Shown: piece after piece, positions 1-9,413 of the stretch
Layout: every line of letters begins with the position of its first letter
Position numbering within the stretch: position 1 is the stretch's first letter
Assembly: GCA_964244725.1 (NCBI GenBank)
Contig: CAXTJQ010000002.1
Span: 310,001-374,000, forward strand
DNA from: Kumtagia sp964244725
Lineage (GTDB): Bacteria; Pseudomonadota; Alphaproteobacteria; Rhizobiales; Rhizobiaceae
Length of the DNA stretch: 64,000 nucleotides
Direction of reading: 5' to 3'
Translations under genes and position numbers: made by a program
The notes under the pieces: generated by a model
What the model was told of the DNA's origin: nothing
The model's input: the letters and a program-made list of their open reading frames with translations, nothing else
The model's database searches: none

Positions 1-983
1 TTGATGACCTTCGACAGGCCGGCCGTGCCGAGGATCGGAACGCGCGCGACGGCGTCGGCGAGATAATCCTCCAACCGGTCGAGATCGTCCGGATAAAGCT
101 GGAACGAGAAATCGTCGGGCATCGGATCGTCGGGCGTGGCCCAATGGGCGAGGCCGTTGCGCTCGTAAGGCCCGAGATTCATGCCGTGCTTTTCCTGGCG
201 CAGGTAGTAGGAGGTGTCGACATCGCGCAGCAGCGGCAGCTTTCGCCCGCTCTCCTTCGTCCAGGCTGCGAGTTCGGCGATCTCCTCGAACAGGATGTAC
301 TGATGGCTCATCACCATCATCGGCACGTCGCGGCCAAACAGTCTTCCGACTTCCGCCGCGCGATAGCCGGCGGCGTTAACGACATACTCGCAACGGATTT
401 CGCCCTGCGGCGTCGAGACGATCCATTCGCCGTTTTCGCGCCGCGCGCCTGTGACCAAGCAGAAACGCACGATCTTTGCGCCGAGGTCGCGCGCGCCCTT
501 GGCCAACGCCTGGGTCAATTGGGCGGGGTCGATGTCGCCGTCGTTCGGATCGTAAAGCGCGCCGGCAAGGTCATGCGTCTCGATGAAGGGGTAGCGCGCC
601 TTGATCTCGTGCGGCGCGATCACGTCGAGGTCCATGCCCTGGTAGCGGCCCATGCCCCTGGCGCGCTGGAATTCACGCATCCGCTCCTTGCCGTGCGCGA
701 GGCGCAGCGAGCCGGTGATATGATAGTTCATCGGGTAGCCGACTTTTTCCGCGAGGCCGCGGTAAAGCGAAGCCGAATAGCGCTGCATGTTCATCAGCGA
801 CCATGAGGACGAGAAGGTCGGCACGTTGCCGGCGGCGTGCCAGGTCGAGCCGGAGGTCAACTCGTTCTTTTCCAGCAACACGCAGTCGGTCCAGCGGGCT
901 TTCGCAAGGTGGTAAAGCGATGAGACGCCGACAGCGCCGCCGCCGATGATCACCACGCGCGTATGGGAAGGAAGTTCGGCCAT
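1..983 (-). CDS. FAD-dependent oxidoreductase of the dimethylglycine/sarcosine dehydrogenase family, 3' end outside window
   Basis: The reading frame opens at an ATG at 983 and stays open to the window edge, so about 327 N-terminal residues are visible. It begins with a Rossmann FAD-binding stretch (VVIIGGGAVG, residues 10-19) followed by the SGSTWHAAG signature near residues 44-52. In this family the His of WHAAG (here H49) carries covalent FAD. The visible part is the DAO-type oxidoreductase domain, and a GcvT-like folate-binding half would lie beyond the edge if this is a full dimethylglycine or sarcosine dehydrogenase. It starts 10 bases after the soxG stop on the same strand, so it is probably the last gene of the soxBDAG transcript and acts on a related N-methyl amine. 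The exact substrate cannot be told. The closest paralogue in the window is at 47838-50408. Confidence 0.85.
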   Translation of the reverse strand, partial: MAELPSHTRVVIIGGGAVGVSSLYHLAKARWTDCVLLEKNELTSGSTWHAAGNVPTFSSSWSLMNMQRYSASLYRGLAEKVGYPMNYHITGSLRLAHGKERMREFQRARGMGRYQGMDLDVIAPHEIKARYPFIETHDLAGALYDPNDGDIDPAQLTQALAKGARDLGAKIVRFCLVTGARRENGEWIVSTPQGEIRCEYVVNAAGYRAAEVGRLFGRDVPMMVMSHQYILFEEIAELAAWTKESGRKLPLLRDVDTSYYLRQEKHGMNLGPYERNGLAHWATPDDPMPDDFSFQLYPDDLDRLEDYLADAVARVPILGTAGLSKVI

Positions 984-992
984 CGCCGCAGC

Positions 993-1580
993 CTATCTGA
1001 TCTCGTAGCCGACTTCCTCGCTTGCGTGGCAGAGCGAATGCCAGAAGGCGCGCGCGAAGGAGCGGAAGACATAGAGGTCGAACTGCATCGGTCCCGTACG
1101 CTGGATCGCGGCGAAGATATCGTGGTGCATGGTCGCCGTCCCCTTGCCGACCGGGAAGGCGCCCGCCGCGAAATCGACGGCGAAGATCTTCGCCAGGACC
1201 CATTCGGCTTTCGTCCCGGCAATGCAGATGGCGGTGCGCCCGTGGCTCAAATCCGTGACGCTGCCGAGACTTGAGGGGATTGCCTGCCGCAGCGATTCAG
1301 CCAAGCCCTCGGTTTCGGCGATAACAAGGAACTTGCCCGGCGCGAATCCGAAAGCGGCGGCGGTCTCGGTCGCCACGCCGCCGCCGGGACCGGCCGGAAG
1401 CTCCAGGCGCATCCGGTCGGCGATCTCGATGCTGACCGCCGCCTCCTGTCCGGGCCACGCCGCGACCTGTACGATAGAGCCCGGATGCGTCTCCGAGAGC
1501 GTGACCCCGACACCGTCGAGATAATTGCCATGCGAGGCCGGCCGCGCCGCCGGCAGGATCGGCGAGAGCATCTCAACCAT
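993..1580 (-). CDS. soxG: Sarcosine oxidase gamma subunit
   Basis: This 195-residue protein has the SoxG pattern: an LSHGRT segment near the middle, an FPVGKG segment, and a C-terminal stretch (residues about 168-186) with an FARAFWHSL core. SoxG is the small structural subunit of heterotetrameric sarcosine oxidase and contacts the folate-binding half of SoxA. The ATG at 1580 lies inside the last codons of soxA (8-base overlap), indicating translational coupling. The order soxB-soxD-soxA-soxG is the classical one. No abnormality is seen. Confidence 0.93.
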   Translation of the reverse strand: MVEMLSPILPAARPASHGNYLDGVGVTLSETHPGSIVQVAAWPGQEAAVSIEIADRMRLELPAGPGGGVATETAAAFGFAPGKFLVIAETEGLAESLRQAIPSSLGSVTDLSHGRTAICIAGTKAEWVLAKIFAVDFAAGAFPVGKGTATMHHDIFAAIQRTGPMQFDLYVFRSFARAFWHSLCHASEEVGYEIR

Positions 1581-4533
1581 GCATGCGTTTCCCTTCGGGA
1601 TCGAAGAAATGGTGGCTTACGATCTCGACCGGGCCAAAACGCTTACGCAGCGGGTCGGAGACGAAGGCTCGCGTGCCGTGCCGGCTCTTGCCCCCGCGAA
1701 TCAGCGCCAGTCCGATATATTTGCCGAGCGAGGGCGAATAGCAGACCGCGGTGATATGGCCGATGGAGTTGCGCGGATTGATCTCGTCGAGCCGATCCGT
1801 GATGTGGGCGCCGCCGGTTAGCGGGCGACTGTCCAACGAGACGACGCCGACAAGGCGCACGCGATCCTCGGCGACGAGGCCATCGCGGTCCATCATCATC
1901 GATCCGACGAACGGCTTCTTCCTCGACAGCATCCAGTCGAGGTGAAGGTCGCGCGCGGTGGTGCGGCCGTCGATCTCGGCGCCCGTGACGTGCCCCTTCT
2001 CGATGCGCATCGCGCCGAGCGCCTCGAGGCCATAGGGGACGAGGCCAAACGGCTTGCCGGCTTGGAGCAAAGCCTCCCAGACATGGACGCCGTGCCCCGC
2101 CCCGCTATAGACCTCGAAAGCCATCTCGCCCGAAAAGGACAAGCGGCAGATCATGACCGGCGCGCCGTCGATCTCGCCGCGCACGATGCCCATGAAGGGC
2201 AAGGCCTCGTTGTCGACGGCCGTGCCGGTCACGCAGGCCGCCAGGATATCCCGCGCCTTGGGCCCGCCGATCGCCGCGCCCGCCCACTGGTCGCTGACGG
2301 ACGTGACATGCACCTTGAGGTCGGGCCAGATCACGTCGAGATAGTATTCGAGATGCTGCATGACCTTGCCGGCATTCGCCGTCGTGGTGGTCATCAGGAA
2401 GTCGTGCTCGCCGAGCCGCCAGGTCGTGCCGTCGTCGAAGGCGATGCCTTCCTCGCGCAGCATCAGGCCGTAGCGCGCCTTGCCGACGGCCAGCGTCGAA
2501 AACAGGTTGGTGTAGACCCGGTCCAGGAAGATGCCGGCGTCCGGGCCTTGCACCGCGATCTTGCCGAGCGTCGACACGTCGACGATGCCCGCCGATTCGC
2601 GCGTGGCGCGCGTTTCCCGGACATAGGCCTGCTCGACGTTCTCGCCGGGCCGGGCGTAGATCTGCGGCCTAAACCAGAGGCCGGCGGGCATCATCGTCGC
2701 GCCGTTGGCGATATGCCAGTCATGCATCGGGGTGAGACGCTCCGGCTTGATATCGCCATAGCGTTCGGCGGCCAAGGCGCCCATCGAGACGGGCGCGAAG
2801 GGCGGGCGGAAGCGGGTCGCGCCGACATCGGGAATAGGCTTGCCCAACGCATCCGCCATGATCGCGAGGCCCGGGACGTTGGAGGTCTTGCCCTGGTCGG
2901 TCGCCATGCCGAGCGTCGTGTAGCGCTTGAGATGCTCGACCGAGACGAAACCCTCGCGATGCGCGAGCCGGACATCGCTCGCCGTCACGTCGTGCTGGTA
3001 GTCGACGAAGGCCTTGCCTTTGGCTGGAATCTGGAACACCGGGGCGGGGTTCGAGACGGGCAGAGCGTTGTCGACGATCGGAGCAGCCATCGACCCCGAA
3101 CCGTCCGCCAAGGCCTGCTGCGTCGTGAACCGGCCCGCGGCCGCGCCGATCGCCGTCCAGTCCTGCGTCGCTTCCGGCGGCAGGAAGGCCTGCAGGTCGT
3201 CGTCCCATTTCGCGGCAAGGCCGGCCTGGCTCGCAAGGTTGATGACCGGCGACCAGCCGCCCGAGACGATCAGGCAGTCGGCGGAGAGATGGCGCGCCGT
3301 GCCGGTCAGGGTCTTCGTCTGGAGATCGTAGGCCTGCACCTTGATGCCGGTAAGGCGTTTGCCGCCCTCGGTCGCGACCACGGCATGGCCGGGCTGCAGA
3401 TCGCCGCCAACCGATGCGGCGATGTCGCGCGCGGTTTCCGACAGGCTCGGTCGCACATCCACGATCGCCACGATCGCCGCGCCGGCGCGCTTCAAGGCAG
3501 CGGCCGCGCCGTAGGCGCCGTCGTTGTTGGTCAGAACGGCGACTTTTGCGCCGGGCAGAACCCCGAACTCGTTCGTGAAGCGGTGGGCGGCCGAGGCCAG
3601 CATGATCCCGGGGCGATCGTTGCCCGGGAACACCAGGGGGCGCTCGAATGCGCCCGTCGCCAGCACCACCGATTTGGCACGGATCGTCCAGTGGCGATGG
3701 CGTGGTTCGCCCTTGGCGGGCGCGGGCTTGTGATCGGTCACGCGCTCGATCGCGGCAAGCGTATCGCTGTCGTAATACCCCCAGACCGTCGTACGCGGCA
3801 GCACGCGGACATTGTTCGACGCAGCGAGGTCGCGCGCGGTCGTGGCTGCCCATTCAGCCGCCGGAACGCCGTCGATCGTCTCGCCCGACCATTTGGCCGA
3901 GCCGCCGAGATCGGCATCCAGTTCGGCGAGGATAACGTTTGCGCCCGTGGCGGCGGCAGCCTTGGCGGCAGCCAGCCCGGCGGGGCCGGAGCCGACGACC
4001 ATAAGGTCGCAGAATGCGTTCATGCGCTCGTAGCGCGAACTGTCCGCCGCTGTCCCGGCCTTGCCGAGGCCGGCGGCGCGGCGGATGATCGCTTCGCAGA
4101 CCATCCAGAAGCGCGTGCCCTTCAGCGGACCGACCACCGGACCCATGAACGTTTTGTAGTAAAAACCCGCAGCCAGCGCGCCGCCGCCAAGCCCGTTGAC
4201 GGCGCCGACATCGAAGGCGAGCGACGGGAAGCGGTTCTGGCTGACGGCGACGAGGCCATTGTAAATCTCGACCAGCGTCGCCGGGATGTTTGGCTCGCGC
4301 TCCTCGCCCTTCAGCACGGTGACGAGAGCGTTCGGCTCGTCGACGCCAGCAGCCAGAAGCCCGCGCGGACGATGATATTTGAACGAGCGGCCCATGACCG
4401 AGACGCCGTTGGCCATCAGAGCGGACGCCAGCGTATCGCCGGCGTGTCCGGTCAGCGGCTTGCCGTCGAAGGCAAAGCGGATCGTGCGCGTGCGGTCGAT
4501 CCGCCCGCCGGACGCCGCACGGCGCGGGCTCAA
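1573..4533 (-). CDS. soxA: Sarcosine oxidase alpha subunit
   Basis: SoxA of about 986 residues, the normal family size. It contains an N-terminal ferredoxin-like domain (FAFDGKPLTGHAGDTLASAL region), a pyridine-nucleotide/FAD disulphide-type fold with VVGSGPAGLAAAKAA, and a C-terminal GcvT-type domain that binds tetrahydrofolate and captures formaldehyde as methylene-THF. The enzyme oxidises sarcosine to glycine with O2, giving H2O2. I chose the TTG at 4533 because it overlaps the soxD stop as TTGA and the downstream sequence matches known SoxA N-termini (SPRRAASGGRIDRT). The frame is open further upstream but that part is antisense-like noise across soxB. It lies third in the soxBDAG operon. 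Confidence 0.93.
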   Translation of the reverse strand: MSPRRAASGGRIDRTRTIRFAFDGKPLTGHAGDTLASALMANGVSVMGRSFKYHRPRGLLAAGVDEPNALVTVLKGEEREPNIPATLVEIYNGLVAVSQNRFPSLAFDVGAVNGLGGGALAAGFYYKTFMGPVVGPLKGTRFWMVCEAIIRRAAGLGKAGTAADSSRYERMNAFCDLMVVGSGPAGLAAAKAAAATGANVILAELDADLGGSAKWSGETIDGVPAAEWAATTARDLAASNNVRVLPRTTVWGYYDSDTLAAIERVTDHKPAPAKGEPRHRHWTIRAKSVVLATGAFERPLVFPGNDRPGIMLASAAHRFTNEFGVLPGAKVAVLTNNDGAYGAAAALKRAGAAIVAIVDVRPSLSETARDIAASVGGDLQPGHAVVATEGGKRLTGIKVQAYDLQTKTLTGTARHLSADCLIVSGGWSPVINLASQAGLAAKWDDDLQAFLPPEATQDWTAIGAAAGRFTTQQALADGSGSMAAPIVDNALPVSNPAPVFQIPAKGKAFVDYQHDVTASDVRLAHREGFVSVEHLKRYTTLGMATDQGKTSNVPGLAIMADALGKPIPDVGATRFRPPFAPVSMGALAAERYGDIKPERLTPMHDWHIANGATMMPAGLWFRPQIYARPGENVEQAYVRETRATRESAGIVDVSTLGKIAVQGPDAGIFLDRVYTNLFSTLAVGKARYGLMLREEGIAFDDGTTWRLGEHDFLMTTTTANAGKVMQHLEYYLDVIWPDLKVHVTSVSDQWAGAAIGGPKARDILAACVTGTAVDNEALPFMGIVRGEIDGAPVMICRLSFSGEMAFEVYSGAGHGVHVWEALLQAGKPFGLVPYGLEALGAMRIEKGHVTGAEIDGRTTARDLHLDWMLSRKKPFVGSMMMDRDGLVAEDRVRLVGVVSLDSRPLTGGAHITDRLDEINPRNSIGHITAVCYSPSLGKYIGLALIRGGKSRHGTRAFVSDPLRKRFGPVEIVSHHFFDPEGKRMHG

Positions 4534-4832
4534 GACGCGTCTCCGCTCGACGCCGCATCGGCGGAGCGCTTGCGGTCGCTGTCGCGCACGAAGGCGACAT
4601 CGAGAATCCTGTGCGTCATGGTGTTGCGGGTGACCGCGATATGCGCCCGGCATCCGCCGGCGTGCTGCCAGAGTTCCTTGTGATCGCCCGCCGTGTTGAC
4701 GCGGTCGTAGACGAACGCGTTCCAGGCGGCGCGATCGGCCGAATCCTGCGCCGGACGAACGCGATTGTCGTCGCCCTGGTAGCTGAATTCGGACACGTCG
4801 CGCGGGCCGCAGTAGGGGCAGTTTATGAGCAT
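4530..4832 (-). CDS. soxD: Sarcosine oxidase delta subunit
   Basis: SoxD of 100 residues. It has the zinc-binding pattern of this small subunit: C5 and C8 in the first dozen residues and H57/C61 in the HAGGCRAH segment. SoxD is a structural zinc protein of the heterotetramer. It sits 12 bases downstream of soxB and overlaps the TTG start of soxA by four bases. The C-terminal 15 residues are Ser/Ala/Asp-rich and look disordered. Confidence 0.93.
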   Translation of the reverse strand: MLINCPYCGPRDVSEFSYQGDDNRVRPAQDSADRAAWNAFVYDRVNTAGDHKELWQHAGGCRAHIAVTRNTMTHRILDVAFVRDSDRKRSADAASSGDAS

Positions 4833-4844
4833 GGGTCGGACGGC

Positions 4845-6104
4845 CTAATGGAGCTTGGGTGTTGCGCCCTGCGCCTTCTCGTCGATCAGGATGCCGCGAT
4901 GGAACCGGTCGAGCGTGAAGGGGGCGTTGAGATCGTGCGGAGCGTTCTTGGCGATAGTCCAGGCGAAGCACCAGCCCGAGGCCGGTGTCGCCTTGAAGCC
5001 GCCATAGCACCAGCCGCAGTTCAGGTACATGCCGGGCAGCGGACCCGTCGTGATGATCGGCGAGCCGTCCATCGACATGTCCATCACGCCGCCCCATGAG
5101 CGCAGCAGGCGCACCTTGGCGAATGCCGGGAACATGGCGAGGAACTCGCTCATGACCTCCTCGACGATCGGCAGGTTCCCGCGCTGGGCATAGGTGTTGT
5201 ATTCGTCGATGCCGCCGCCGAACACCAGCCCACCCTTGTCGGACTGCGAGGCGTAAAGGTGCCCGGCGCCCCAGGTGATGACGCCCGGCAGCGTCGGCTT
5301 CAGTGATTCCGAGACGAAGGCCTGAAGCACATGGCTCTCGATCGGCAGCCTGTCGACGCCCGCCAGCCGCATGACGCGTCCCGTGCTGCCGGCCGCCGCG
5401 ACCGCCACCTTCCGGGCTCGGATCTCGCCGCGCGTGGTCCTGACGCCGACGATCCGTTCGCCCTCCTTCAGGAAGCCGATAACCTCGCAATTTTCCAGCA
5501 TGTCGACGCCGCGGCGGTCTGCGGCGCGGGCGTAGCCCCACGCGACCGCGTCGTGGCGGGCCGAGCCCGCGCGCGGCTGATTGAGGCCGCCGAGCACCGG
5601 GAAGCGGGCGTTTTTCGAGATGTCGAGGCCGGGATAGATGCGTCCGATCTGCTCTGGCGTCAGCATCTCGGCGTCGCCGCCCTCGAACAGCATGGCGTTG
5701 CCTCGCCGTGCGTAATCGTCAAGCTGCGCCGGGGTGTGCGCGAGGTTGAGAACGCCGCGCTGCGAGAACATCACGTTGTAGTTCAGGTCGTGGGAGAGGT
5801 TCTCCCACAGCTTCATCGAGTGCTCGTAGAAGCGGATGTTTTGCGGCAGCAGATAATTGGAGCGCACGATCGTCGTGTTGCGGCCGATATTGCCCGAGCC
5901 GAGCCACCCCTTCTCGACCACGGCGACGTTGGTGATGCCATGCTCCTTGGCCAGGTAGTAGGCGGTCGACAGGCCGTGCCCGCCGCCGCCGACGATGATC
6001 ACGTCGTAGGATGGCTTGGGTTGCGGCTTGCGCCACGCCGGCTTCCAGTCGCGGTTTCCCTTGAAGGCATTCTTCAGAATCGAGAAAGCAGAATATTCCG
6101 CCAT
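4845..6104 (-). CDS. soxB: Sarcosine oxidase beta subunit
   Basis: SoxB of 419 residues, the first gene of soxBDAG. The N-terminus reads MAEYSAFSILKNAF and is followed by the FAD-binding DVIIVGGGGHGLSTAYYLA stretch. This is the typical SoxB start, so I prefer 6104 over an upstream in-frame ATG at 6134. SoxB holds non-covalent FAD and covalent FMN and oxidises sarcosine. The pathway context is the last demethylation step of glycine betaine or choline breakdown. The GbdR-like regulator at 21388-22413 is a candidate activator by analogy with Pseudomonas. Confidence 0.93.
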   Translation of the reverse strand: MAEYSAFSILKNAFKGNRDWKPAWRKPQPKPSYDVIIVGGGGHGLSTAYYLAKEHGITNVAVVEKGWLGSGNIGRNTTIVRSNYLLPQNIRFYEHSMKLWENLSHDLNYNVMFSQRGVLNLAHTPAQLDDYARRGNAMLFEGGDAEMLTPEQIGRIYPGLDISKNARFPVLGGLNQPRAGSARHDAVAWGYARAADRRGVDMLENCEVIGFLKEGERIVGVRTTRGEIRARKVAVAAAGSTGRVMRLAGVDRLPIESHVLQAFVSESLKPTLPGVITWGAGHLYASQSDKGGLVFGGGIDEYNTYAQRGNLPIVEEVMSEFLAMFPAFAKVRLLRSWGGVMDMSMDGSPIITTGPLPGMYLNCGWCYGGFKATPASGWCFAWTIAKNAPHDLNAPFTLDRFHRGILIDEKAQGATPKLH

Positions 6105-6323
6105 ACCGGCATACAGTCCTGTTTGCGCTCGCACACTCTACAGAGACGCGTTCTAACCGAAAGCCAGGTTTGCGCCACCGCTTTTCACAGGGCCGACGCC
6201 CGCGCGACGGCGGGCGACCGCTTGCCCGCGGCGTTCCGGCCCACTAACAGTGACGGTCATGCGCAAGCCATTCATCGCTGGTTTCTGCGTGGAAATTTCT
6301 CAACGCCCGAGTCGCTTGCTTTC

Positions 6324-8816
6324 ATGACGCCATTCGTCCGAAGCCTTGTCTTCGTCCTGATCGTGATCGCCGCCGCCTCAGGCTTCGGCGCCGCCGCCAG
6401 TGCGCAGGGCCTCGGCAAGTCCGGCAACGCGCTGGTCGACCAGCAGCGCACCGTGATCGACGGTCTGACGTTCCGGACCAACGAAATCGAGACCGACATC
6501 AACGACAACGCCGGGGACGACCTCCGTCTGGTGGAATTCCGGCTGCAACTGGAGGAGATGGCCCGCGAACTGATCATCAGCAGCGTATCGTTTCGCCCGC
6601 GCCTGACGGAAATCAACGACAGGCTCGACAAGATCGGCGCGGCTCCCGCCGCGGGCGCGGCCGACGAGCCGGACATCGTCCGGCAGGAACGCGACAAGCT
6701 TGTCGCCGAAAAGGCCGAGATCAACGCAGCGCTCGGGGTGGCGGAGGACCTGTCCATCCGCGTCAACATGCTGGTCACCCGCATCACCGACATGCGGCGC
6801 GATCTGTTCTCCAACCTTCTGACCAAACGCTACGAGATCAGTTACGCGCTCGGCGGCGAGGTCATCGAGGGCGCGAGGGCCGCGACCCGGACGCTCTACC
6901 GCTCGGTTTCGGCCTGGTTGCATTTCGTCTTCAACTTCAAGCTGTCCTCCGCGCTCGGCGCGGCATTCTTCGCGCTCGGGGCCGCAGCCGTGCTTCTGGT
7001 CGGCGGACGGCGGACGTTCGGACATCTGATCGAGCCGGATCCAGACCGATTCGAGCCGACCTACCTGTCGCGCCTTTCCGTCGCGTTCTGGTCGACTCTG
7101 ATGCCGACCGCCGCCCTTGGCGTATTCCTCGGCGCGACCTATTTCTTCTTCGACTATTTCAAGGTGCTGCGCGGCGATATCGGCGCGATGCTGTCCGCGC
7201 TGTTCGGCGTGGTCGGCCTCGTCTTCTTCGTGCACCGGCTCGGCAAGGCGGTGCTCGCGCCCGACATGCCTGCATGGCGACTGATACCGGTCGAATCCGG
7301 CGCGGCGCGCAAGCTCCTGTGGATCATGTCGGCGACGGCGGTCCTGTCGGGCCTCGACTACTTCCTGAAGGGCGTCTACGAAACCGTCGACGCGCCGCTG
7401 TCGCTAACGGTCGGCGAGGCGCTGATCGCGACCGTGCTGATCGGCTCGCTGGTGTTCCTGAGCGGCTTCGTCCGGCCGTTCGCCGACGAACAGGGCCGGC
7501 CGAAGCGCTGGCCCGTGCCGATCCGCTATTCCCTGTTCTCGCTCGGTCTCGTGACGATCGGCTTCGCGCTGTTCGGCTATATCGGCATGGCGCGGTTCCT
7601 ATCGCAGCAGATCGTGTGGACCGGCGCCGTGCTCGCCACGATGTATCTCGGCTTCCTGTCGTCGCGCGCGGTGTCCGAGGAGGGCGCCTTCGCTCATACC
7701 GCGATGGGGGTGCGCGCGCAGCGCTGGTTCGGCGTCGACGATACCGGCCTCGACCAGTTCGGGCTGCTGGTCAGCGTGGTCATCAACATCATGGTGGTGG
7801 TGATCGGCTTGCCGCTCATCCTGCTGCAATGGGGGTTTCAGCCGGGCGACATCGAGGCCTGGGTCTACCGCATCGCCACCGGCATCCAGATCGGTTCTTT
7901 CACGCTTTCGCTGGTCGGCATCTTCTGGGGCGTCGTCGTGTTTGGCGTCGGCTACGTCATCACGCGCTGGTTTCAGGGGTGGCTCGACGGGTCGGTCATG
8001 GCGCGCGGACGCGTCGATTCGGGCGTGCGCAACTCGATCCGCACGATCGTCGGCTATGCCGGTCTGGCGCTAGCGGGTCTGGTGGCCCTGTCGGCGGCGG
8101 GCATCGACTTCTCCAACCTCGCGCTCATCGCTGGCGGCCTTTCGCTCGGCATCGGCTTCGGCCTCCAGAACGTCGTGTCGAATTTCGTCTCCGGCTTGAT
8201 CCTGCTTGCCGAACGACCCTTCAAGGCCGGCGACTGGATCGTCGCAGGCCCGATTTCCGGCACGGTCAAGAAGATCAGCGTGCGGGCGACCGAAATCGAG
8301 ACCTTCCAGCGCCAGACAGTGATCCTGCCGAACTCGGAACTGATCAACGGCGCGGTCGGCAACTGGACGCACCGCAACAACATCGGCCGCATCGAGGTCG
8401 CGGTCGGCGTGGCCTACGGATCGGATGCGCGCAAGGTGCATGGCATCCTGCTCGACCTGGCGCGCAGCCATGCGCTGATCCTGAAGAATCCGGAGCCGTT
8501 CGTCGTCTTCTCGTCGTTTGCCGACGCCGCCATGATGTTCGAGATCCGCGCCTTCCTCGCGGACGTCACGAATGGCGGCATCGTGCAGAACGACCTGCGC
8601 TTCGCCATTCTCGAGACGTTTGCCCGCGAGCACATCGAAATCCCAGCTCCGATGCGGCAGATGCGGATCTGGGAAGAGCAGGGGAACCAGAAGTGGCCCA
8701 GCGACGACGACAAGGCCGAAGCCGAACTGGCCGATGCGCTGCGAAAACAGACCGAGGACAGGCAAAGATTTGCAGCGCCGGGGCGTTCGCCGCGAAAGAA
8801 AGCCGATCCGGGCTAA
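6324..8816 (+). CDS. DUF3772/MscS-type mechanosensitive channel
   Basis: An 830-residue inner-membrane protein. It opens with a signal peptide (Leu/Val/Ala-rich core ending ASAQG), then a periplasmic DUF3772-like region of about 170 residues predicted to be helical and charged. Many membrane segments follow, and the MscS pore/beta domain lies near residues 590-760, recognised by GGLSLGIGFGLQNVVSNFVSG and the following FKAGDWI segment. It is a large MscS-family osmotic release valve. The ATG at 6324 was chosen because the signal peptide starts there; the open frame extends upstream across the divergent soxB promoter. The C-terminus is charged and disordered. An osmolyte-release role would suit a betaine locus but is inference. 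Confidence 0.9.
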   Translation: MTPFVRSLVFVLIVIAAASGFGAAASAQGLGKSGNALVDQQRTVIDGLTFRTNEIETDINDNAGDDLRLVEFRLQLEEMARELIISSVSFRPRLTEINDRLDKIGAAPAAGAADEPDIVRQERDKLVAEKAEINAALGVAEDLSIRVNMLVTRITDMRRDLFSNLLTKRYEISYALGGEVIEGARAATRTLYRSVSAWLHFVFNFKLSSALGAAFFALGAAAVLLVGGRRTFGHLIEPDPDRFEPTYLSRLSVAFWSTLMPTAALGVFLGATYFFFDYFKVLRGDIGAMLSALFGVVGLVFFVHRLGKAVLAPDMPAWRLIPVESGAARKLLWIMSATAVLSGLDYFLKGVYETVDAPLSLTVGEALIATVLIGSLVFLSGFVRPFADEQGRPKRWPVPIRYSLFSLGLVTIGFALFGYIGMARFLSQQIVWTGAVLATMYLGFLSSRAVSEEGAFAHTAMGVRAQRWFGVDDTGLDQFGLLVSVVINIMVVVIGLPLILLQWGFQPGDIEAWVYRIATGIQIGSFTLSLVGIFWGVVVFGVGYVITRWFQGWLDGSVMARGRVDSGVRNSIRTIVGYAGLALAGLVALSAAGIDFSNLALIAGGLSLGIGFGLQNVVSNFVSGLILLAERPFKAGDWIVAGPISGTVKKISVRATEIETFQRQTVILPNSELINGAVGNWTHRNNIGRIEVAVGVAYGSDARKVHGILLDLARSHALILKNPEPFVVFSSFADAAMMFEIRAFLADVTNGGIVQNDLRFAILETFAREHIEIPAPMRQMRIWEEQGNQKWPSDDDKAEAELADALRKQTEDRQRFAAPGRSPRKKADPG

Positions 8817-8938
8817 TGGCCATCCCCGCGTGAACACGTCATTCAGATGGCGTTCAGCAACCGACCCTTATAAGATTTTCGAGAGTGGCGGTTGCGCCCG
8901 ATGCGAACGGAGGCGGTGCGAGAAGCACCGGCAAAGGC

Positions 8939-9202
8939 ATGAAGAAAACTGTCGGTTCAGTCATTGCGCTCCTTGCGCTGGCCGGCGCTGCCCATAGCGC
9001 CAGCGCCGTGAACAGGGATGGCGAGCCGCGGACGCTGATCGTGACGGAGGGCGGCAGCAAGTCCGAACTGTCGCTGGCGGCCGGCGAGACGGTCGACTTC
9101 TGCAGCGCCGGTTGTTTCGTGACGATGCCGAACGGCGACCGCGAAGCGCTCACCGGGTCCGAGACCGTCGAAATCACCGGCGGCGTCGGAAAGATCAAGT
9201 AA
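8939..9202 (+). CDS. Small exported protein of unknown function
   Basis: An 87-residue protein starting MKKTVGSVIALLALAGAAHSASA, a clear Sec signal peptide. The mature part is about 64 residues with two Cys in a CSAGC-like segment (residues about 56-60) and an NGD turn, so it could form a small beta fold with a disulphide. I do not recognise a named family. It lies 122 bases after the MscS gene on the same strand with no obvious terminator between them. Codon use matches the neighbours, so it is probably a real gene. Confidence 0.7.
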   Translation: MKKTVGSVIALLALAGAAHSASAVNRDGEPRTLIVTEGGSKSELSLAAGETVDFCSAGCFVTMPNGDREALTGSETVEITGGVGKIK

Positions 9203-9413
9203 GCCGGTCGAGAATCGCCGCAATGAAGCGGAGGTCGGGCTCATGTCCGGCCTTTTACCAATCCGGTTAAGCAGCCCTTAACGACGATGCCCAAAGTTGC
9301 CGCGGCGCGTACCCGGTTAACTGATCCGATTAACGCTCCGGAACCATAGTTTCGCTATAGCCCAAGCCACGAAGCCGGGAAAAACCGGCGCGGCAGGCGA
9401 AGCGGATGTCTCC

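Noticed and set aside
1942..4683. 913-codon plus-strand open frame opposite soxA
   Set aside because: It is the antisense frame of a clearly recognised gene; composition is His/Arg/Asp-rich as expected for reverse frames of GC-rich genes and no family is seen.
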